NCBI GenBank assembly: GCA_021767525.1
Contig: JAASTF010000029.1
Location: 1 to 19,438 of the forward strand
DNA length: 19,438 nt
Direction: 5' to 3'
Source: Paracoccaceae bacterium
Lineage (GTDB): Bacteria > Pseudomonadota > Alphaproteobacteria > Rhodobacterales > Rhodobacteraceae
Positions 15,690 through 19,438 of the stretch are shown one piece after another. Below the pieces are notes generated by a model. That model ran no database searches. It had not been told where the DNA came from and saw nothing but the letters and a program-made list of their open reading frames with translations. Both the position numbers and the translations under genes were made by a program. Numbering within the stretch: the stretch's first letter is position 1; each line of letters starts with the position of its first letter.

Positions 15690-18560
15690 ATGGCCGAGCT
15701 GAAAAAGATCGAAGTGCGCGGCGCGCGCGAGCATAATCTCAAGAATATCGACGTGGATATTCCGCGGGACGAGCTGGTGGTGATCACCGGTCTGTCGGGC
15801 TCGGGCAAGTCCAGCCTGGCCTTCGATACAATCTATGCCGAAGGGCAGCGCCGCTATGTCGAAAGCCTGTCGGCCTATGCGCGGCAGTTTCTGGACATGA
15901 TGGAAAAGCCCGATGTCGATCACATCGCGGGCCTCAGCCCCGCGATTTCCATCGAGCAGAAAACGACCAGCAAGAACCCCCGCTCGACCGTCGGCACCGT
16001 CACCGAGATTTACGACTATCTGCGCCTTCTGTTCGCCCGCGTCGGCACGCCCTATTCGCCCGCAACCGGCCAGCCCATCGAGGCGCAGCAGGTGCAGGAC
16101 ATGGTCGACCGCGTCATGGCGATGGAGGAGGGCACGCGCGGCTACCTGCTGGCCCCGATCATCCGCGACCGCAAGGGTGAATACCGCAAGGAATTCCTGG
16201 AGTTGCGCAAACAGGGTTTTCAGCGCGTCAAGGTCGATGGCCAGTTTTACGAGCTGGACGAGCCGCCCACGCTGGACAAGAAGTTCCGCCACGACATCGA
16301 CGTGGTGGTGGACCGCATCGTGGTGAAAGAGGGGCTTGAGACGCGCCTGGCCGACAGTTTCCGCACCGCGCTGGACCTGGCCGATGGCATCGCGATCCTG
16401 GAAACCGCCCCGAAAGAGGGCGATCCCGAGCGCATCACCTTCAGCGAAAATTTCGCCTGTCCGGTCAGCGGCTTCACCATCCCGGAAATCGAACCACGGC
16501 TGTTTTCCTTCAACGCGCCCTTCGGGGCCTGCCCGGAATGCGACGGGCTGGGGATGGAGCTGTTTTTCGACGCCAACCTTGTGGTGCCCGACAGCAATCT
16601 GAAAATCAGCGACGGCGCGCTGGCGCCGTGGCGCAAGGGCAAAAGCCCGTATTTCCTGCAAACGATCGAGGCGATCGCCAAGCATTACGAGTTCGACCGC
16701 AACGCCAAGTGGAAAGACCTGCCCGCCCATGTACAGCAGGTGTTCCTGTACGGGTCGGGCGACGAGGAAATCCAGTTTCGCTATGACGAGGGTGGGCGCG
16801 TCTACCAGGTCAGCCGCACCTTCGAGGGCGTGATCCCGAACATGGAACGCCGCTATCGCGAAACCGATAGCAGCTGGGTGCGTGAAGAGTTCGAGCGCTA
16901 TCAGAACAACCGCCCTTGCGGCGCTTGCGGCGGCTATCGCCTGCGCGAAGAGGCGCTGGCGGTCAAGATCGGCACGCCCGGTAACCTGTTGCATATCGGC
17001 CAGATCGTGCAGATGTCGATCAAAGAGGCCTATGCATGGTGCGAAACCGTGCCCGCGGCGCTGACCAAGCAGAAGAACGAGATCGCCCGCGCGATCTTGA
17101 AAGAGATCCGCGAACGCCTCGGATTCCTGAACAACGTCGGGCTGGAATACCTGACGCTCAGTCGCAATGCCGGCACGCTGTCGGGCGGGGAAAGCCAGCG
17201 GATCAGGCTGGCCAGCCAGATCGGCAGCGGGCTGACGGGCGTGCTTTACGTGCTGGACGAGCCCAGCATCGGCCTGCACCAGCGCGACAACTCGCGCCTG
17301 CTGACCACGCTGAAAAACCTGCGCGATCAGGGCAACACGGTGATCGTGGTCGAACATGACGAAGAGGCGATCCGCGAGGCGGATTACGTGTTCGACATCG
17401 GCCCCGGCGCCGGGGTGCATGGCGGCCAGGTGGTCAGCCACGGCACGCCCGCCCATGTCGCCGCCGACGCGGCCAGCCTGACCGGGCAATACCTGTCGGG
17501 CGCGCGGGAAATCGCTGTGCCCGCCAAGCGTCGGAAAGGAAACAAGAAAAAGCTGACGGTGGTCAAGGCTACGGGCAATAACCTGAAGGACGTGACGGCC
17601 GAATTCCCGTTGGGCAAATTCGTGTGCGTGACGGGCGTTTCGGGCGGCGGCAAGTCGACGCTGACCATCGAGACGCTGTTCAAAACCGCCAGCATGCGCC
17701 TGAACGGCGCGCGCCAGACGCCCGCGCCCTGCGAAACGATCAAGGGGTTGGAGCATCTGGACAAGGTGATCGACATCGACCAGCGGCCCATTGGGCGCAC
17801 GCCGCGGTCAAACCCCGCGACCTACACGGGTGCCTTCACACCCATCCGTGACTGGTTCGCCGGGCTGCCCGAGGCCAAGGCGCGCGGGTATAAGCCGGGG
17901 CGGTTCAGTTTCAACGTCAAGGGCGGGCGGTGCGAGGCGTGCCAGGGTGATGGCGTCATCAAGATCGAGATGCATTTCCTGCCCGATGTCTACGTGGAAT
18001 GCGAGACGTGCAAAGGCGCGCGGTACAACCGTGAAACATTGGAAATTCGCTTTAAGGGCAAAAGCATAGCCGACGTTCTTGATATGACGGTTGAAGAGGC
18101 GCAAGAGTTCTTCAAGGCCGTGCCCAGCATTCGCGAAAAGATGGATGCGCTGATGCGCGTCGGGCTGGGGTATATCAAGGTGGGCCAGCAGGCCACGACC
18201 CTGTCGGGCGGCGAGGCGCAGCGGGTGAAGCTGTCGAAAGAGCTGGCCAAACGCTCGACCGGCCGGACGCTGTATATTTTGGACGAACCGACCACGGGCC
18301 TGCATTTCGAAGACGTGCGCAAGCTGTTGGAAGTGCTGCATGAATTGGTCGAGGCGGGGAATACCGTGGTGGTGATCGAGCATAACCTGGACGTGATCAA
18401 AACCGCCGACCACATCATCGATATCGGCCCCGAGGGCGGCGATGGCGGAGGCGAGATCGTGGCCGTCGGCACGCCCGAAGAGGTGGCCGAGGTCGCGCGC
18501 AGCCACACCGGGCGTTACCTGAAACCGATGCTGAAACAGGGCAAGGTGGCGGCGGAGTGA
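15690..18560 (+). CDS. uvrA: Excinuclease ABC subunit A
   Basis: A 956-residue damage sensor of nucleotide excision repair that works with UvrB as a dimeric ABC ATPase. The two nucleotide-binding modules are complete: Walker A GLSGSGKS (34-41) with signature LSGGESQR (497-504) and YVLDEPSIGLH, then Walker A GVSGGGKS (649-656) with signature LSGGEAQR (838-845) and YILDEPTTGLH. Cysteine pairs C281/C284 and C410/C413 form the first zinc site; C748, C751, C771 and C774 (CX2C-X19-CX2C) form the second. The length agrees with the ~940-residue family. An upstream in-frame start at 15576 would include the LexA box; ATG 15690 begins the universal MAELKKIEVRGAREHNLKN. The Shine-Dalgarno is modest (GGGGCAGAG). 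Expression should be repressed by LexA. Confidence 0.97.
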   Translation: MAELKKIEVRGAREHNLKNIDVDIPRDELVVITGLSGSGKSSLAFDTIYAEGQRRYVESLSAYARQFLDMMEKPDVDHIAGLSPAISIEQKTTSKNPRSTVGTVTEIYDYLRLLFARVGTPYSPATGQPIEAQQVQDMVDRVMAMEEGTRGYLLAPIIRDRKGEYRKEFLELRKQGFQRVKVDGQFYELDEPPTLDKKFRHDIDVVVDRIVVKEGLETRLADSFRTALDLADGIAILETAPKEGDPERITFSENFACPVSGFTIPEIEPRLFSFNAPFGACPECDGLGMELFFDANLVVPDSNLKISDGALAPWRKGKSPYFLQTIEAIAKHYEFDRNAKWKDLPAHVQQVFLYGSGDEEIQFRYDEGGRVYQVSRTFEGVIPNMERRYRETDSSWVREEFERYQNNRPCGACGGYRLREEALAVKIGTPGNLLHIGQIVQMSIKEAYAWCETVPAALTKQKNEIARAILKEIRERLGFLNNVGLEYLTLSRNAGTLSGGESQRIRLASQIGSGLTGVLYVLDEPSIGLHQRDNSRLLTTLKNLRDQGNTVIVVEHDEEAIREADYVFDIGPGAGVHGGQVVSHGTPAHVAADAASLTGQYLSGAREIAVPAKRRKGNKKKLTVVKATGNNLKDVTAEFPLGKFVCVTGVSGGGKSTLTIETLFKTASMRLNGARQTPAPCETIKGLEHLDKVIDIDQRPIGRTPRSNPATYTGAFTPIRDWFAGLPEAKARGYKPGRFSFNVKGGRCEACQGDGVIKIEMHFLPDVYVECETCKGARYNRETLEIRFKGKSIADVLDMTVEEAQEFFKAVPSIREKMDALMRVGLGYIKVGQQATTLSGGEAQRVKLSKELAKRSTGRTLYILDEPTTGLHFEDVRKLLEVLHELVEAGNTVVVIEHNLDVIKTADHIIDIGPEGGDGGGEIVAVGTPEEVAEVARSHTGRYLKPMLKQGKVAAE

Positions 18561-18567
18561 TCCGCCG
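18550..18567 (+). terminator. Hairpin straddling the uvrA stop codon
   Basis: CGGCGGA (18550-18556) pairs with TCCGCCG (18561-18567), and the GTGA loop contains the TGA stop. No T-run follows, so it may act in 3'-end stabilisation or attenuation rather than as a standard intrinsic terminator. Confidence 0.35.
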
Positions 18568-18586
18568 AAACCGTGCCGCACAAATC

Positions 18587-18618
18587 ATGCACATCTTATG
18601 CACAAGGGATGCATATGC
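18587..18618. repeat. Three ATGCA repeats at exact 11-base spacing
   Basis: ATGCA begins at 18587, 18598 and 18609, one helical turn apart, with a fourth ATGC at 18615. The last two units also form an inverted repeat (TATGCA 18597-18602 / TGCATA 18610-18615). It lies in the 73-base gap between the convergent uvrA and RcnB-like genes. The role is unknown. Confidence 0.4.
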
Positions 18619-18633
18619 GGCGTCCGTGATGGG

Positions 18634-18957
18634 TCAGTTCAGAATTGCCGCCGCCGTGCCGATCAGGTCCAGCACCAGCTTGGTGTCGCGGTCGACGCGC
18701 AGCACCTGGTCGCCGACGCGATAATAGGTTTCGCCCGGGGTCAGGCCCCAGCGGCCCGGATCGCGGATCACCACGTAATCGCCGGTGATGCGGTCGCCCA
18801 CGCGATAGCCGCCGTTCTTGGCCTGACCGGGCGGCACGCAGGCCGGGCCTTTCTTGGCCAGGCCCGGCGGGCAACCCTTGGGGGCGGCGGTGGCGGGCGC
18901 GGCGCCCATCGCGGCAACCAGTGCAAAGCCGGCGGTCATGGCAAGGATGCGGGTCAT
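18634..18957 (-). CDS. Secreted RcnB-like small protein
   Basis: A 107-residue protein with a clear signal peptide (MTRILAMTAGFALVAAMGAAPATA, cleavage near residue 24-25), so probably periplasmic. The mature part starts with two similar units, CPPGLAKKG and CVPPGQAKNG (29-49). A domain with the RcnB-like pattern follows: YRVGDRITGDYVVI, then GLTPGETYYRVGDQVLRVDRDTKLVLDLIG (51-100). E. coli RcnB takes part in nickel/cobalt homeostasis, but this protein has no histidine and only two cysteines, so metal binding is doubtful. The open frame extends to 19083, but ATG 18957 directly precedes the signal peptide and has GGAGGTG about 6 bases upstream. It is convergent with uvrA. No promoter could be defined in its GC-rich upstream region. 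Confidence 0.8.
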   Translation of the reverse strand: MTRILAMTAGFALVAAMGAAPATAAPKGCPPGLAKKGPACVPPGQAKNGGYRVGDRITGDYVVIRDPGRWGLTPGETYYRVGDQVLRVDRDTKLVLDLIGTAAAILN

Positions 18958-19151
18958 GTCGACACCTCCGTGCTCGCCACGGGCCAACTTAGGGCGCCGA
19001 TCCGATGACCGCCACGGGGGCCGCGCGAAACCGGCAACCGGCGGCCGGCCCTGATCCAAATGAGCGCTTCCGCGCGCATTCATTCCGCCAGCGGCGGGGC
19101 GACGCCCTTGCCGTAGCGCGGTCGGGTTTCAGAGGATGGGATTGTTTGCTG

Positions 19152-19192
19152 AGAGGCGGTTCAGGGGCAGGTCTGCCCTGAACGCGCCTTTT
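19152..19192 (+). terminator. Long hairpin with T-run, terminator-like on the plus strand
   Basis: GTTCA-GGG-CAG pairs with CTG-CCC-TGAAC across a 2-base spacer with a one-G bulge, and is extended by GGCG (19155-19158) with CGCC (19185-19188). TTTT follows at 19189-19192. It has the form of a rho-independent terminator, but no plus-strand gene ends nearby. Confidence 0.5.
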
Positions 19193-19203
19193 CAAGCATG
19201 GGT

Positions 19204-19283
19204 CCGAGTCGCGCCGCCCTCAAGGACAGGCCGCGCGTGCCGCGCGGTGGCCTTCGGCCATCCTTGACCGCGACGCGACTCGG
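19204..19283. repeat. Branched inverted-repeat element (possible dispersed repeat or structured RNA)
   Basis: An outer perfect 10-bp stem (CCGAGTCGCG 19204-19213 / CGCGACTCGG 19274-19283) encloses a second stem (TCAAGGA 19220-19226 / TCCTTGA 19261-19267). That stem encloses two adjacent hairpins: CCGCGCG-TGC-CGCGCGG (19231-19247) and TGGCC-TTC-GGCCA (19248-19260). The result is a Y-shaped fold with 29 base pairs in 80 bases. TTTT follows on the plus strand at 19286-19289. It lies 11 bases beyond the stop of the minus-strand YgaP-like gene, so it may end that transcript or be a mobile palindromic repeat. Confidence 0.6.
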
Positions 19284-19294
19284 GGTTTTGGCGC

Positions 19295-19438
19295 TTATTT
19301 CGTCTTGCAGGTATTGATGCCCAGCATCTGGTAGGGCGGGCACCAGCCGATCACGCCGGTGGCCAGCGGAATGATGCCCAGCAGGTAGAGCCAGCTATAG
19401 GCGCCATCGCTGTTCAGGAAATAGCCCGCGATCAGGGC
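19295..19438 (-). CDS. YgaP-like (DUF2892) small membrane protein, C-terminal part (5' truncated by window edge)
   Basis: The last 47 residues of a minus-strand gene whose start lies beyond the window. They read ALIAGYFLNSDG, then a hydrophobic segment WLYLLGIIPLATGVIGW, then CPPYQMLGINTCKTK. This matches the second half of the DUF2892/YgaP transmembrane domain: a helix pair separated by a short loop, with a CP...C tail. Such proteins are about 60-70 residues and sit in the inner membrane; in E. coli YgaP the domain is fused to a rhodanese. Function unknown. The TAA stop is at 19297-19295, followed immediately by the branched hairpin element. Confidence 0.75.
   Translation of the reverse strand, partial: ALIAGYFLNSDGAYSWLYLLGIIPLATGVIGWCPPYQMLGINTCKTK

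Larger units (their letters stand above)
18958..19294. other. 337-base non-coding region with several hairpins
   Basis: No frame here looks like a real gene on either strand. The region holds an imperfect hairpin at about 19059-19084 (AATGAGCGC with GCGCATTCATT, 2-base bulge), a terminator-like hairpin at 19152-19192 and a branched folded element at 19204-19283, the last two listed separately. It should also carry the promoter of the RcnB-like gene, which I could not locate. Confidence 0.6.

Noticed and set aside
15657..17756. A 699-codon minus-strand frame antisense to uvrA
   Set aside because: uvrA is unmistakable on the plus strand, with all Walker, signature and zinc motifs. The antisense frame has shadow composition and no motif.
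19161..19343. A 60-codon minus-strand frame across the hairpin region
   Set aside because: It crosses the branched inverted-repeat element and is in a different frame from the convincing YgaP-like C-terminus.

Overview
The window looks like a stretch of chromosome from an alphaproteobacterium, most likely of the Rhodobacteraceae (Rhodobacter/Roseobacter group). The basis is high GC with GC-biased third positions, frequent GTG starts, TTG-Cxx/TA-type promoters, and a GTTC-N7-GTTC LexA box ahead of uvrA, the alphaproteobacterial form of the SOS operator. The protein set also fits this group: the 194-residue HNH protein, a bactofilin paired with an M23 peptidase, DUF455, YtoQ and DUF924. I see no prophage, insertion sequence, CRISPR array, tRNA or rRNA. 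The region is an ordinary housekeeping and maintenance segment, not an accessory island.

Layout from left to right: (1) 1-2872, plus strand: the 3' end of pheT, a SAM methyltransferase, then a tightly coupled trio of YtoQ, an AlkA-type DNA glycosylase and a serine carboxylesterase (GTGA and ATGA overlaps). (2) 3088-3672, plus: an HNH endonuclease-fold protein with its own promoter, meeting the next block at a strong hairpin terminator (3696-3719). (3) 3745-7042, minus: bactofilin and M23 peptidase (11-base overlap; peptidase upstream in transcription), preceded by a ferritin-like DUF455 gene coupled to a Bcp/PrxQ peroxiredoxin. (4) 7128-11487, plus: a 1097-residue AsmA/YhdP-like envelope protein followed after 4 bases by queA. 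(5) 11599-15079, plus: an MFS transporter, a DUF924 protein and lpdA, each with its own upstream gap. (6) 15085-15438, minus: a small rhodanese, convergent with lpdA and divergent from uvrA. (7) 15690-18560, plus: uvrA with a LexA box. (8) 18634-19438, minus: a secreted RcnB-like protein, a 337-base non-coding stretch holding several clear hairpins, and the end of a small YgaP-like membrane protein.

Functional themes are DNA repair (AlkA-type glycosylase, UvrA, possibly YtoQ), cell-envelope shape and lipid transport (bactofilin, M23 peptidase, AsmA-like protein), redox defence (Bcp, DUF455, rhodanese, LpdA) and tRNA modification (QueA). The signals most worth follow-up are the YtoQ/AlkA coupling with Asp at the usual catalytic Glu position, the Bcp/DUF455 pair, the bactofilin/peptidase module, the LexA box, and the folded element at 19204-19283. 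I found no convincing undescribed multi-gene system.
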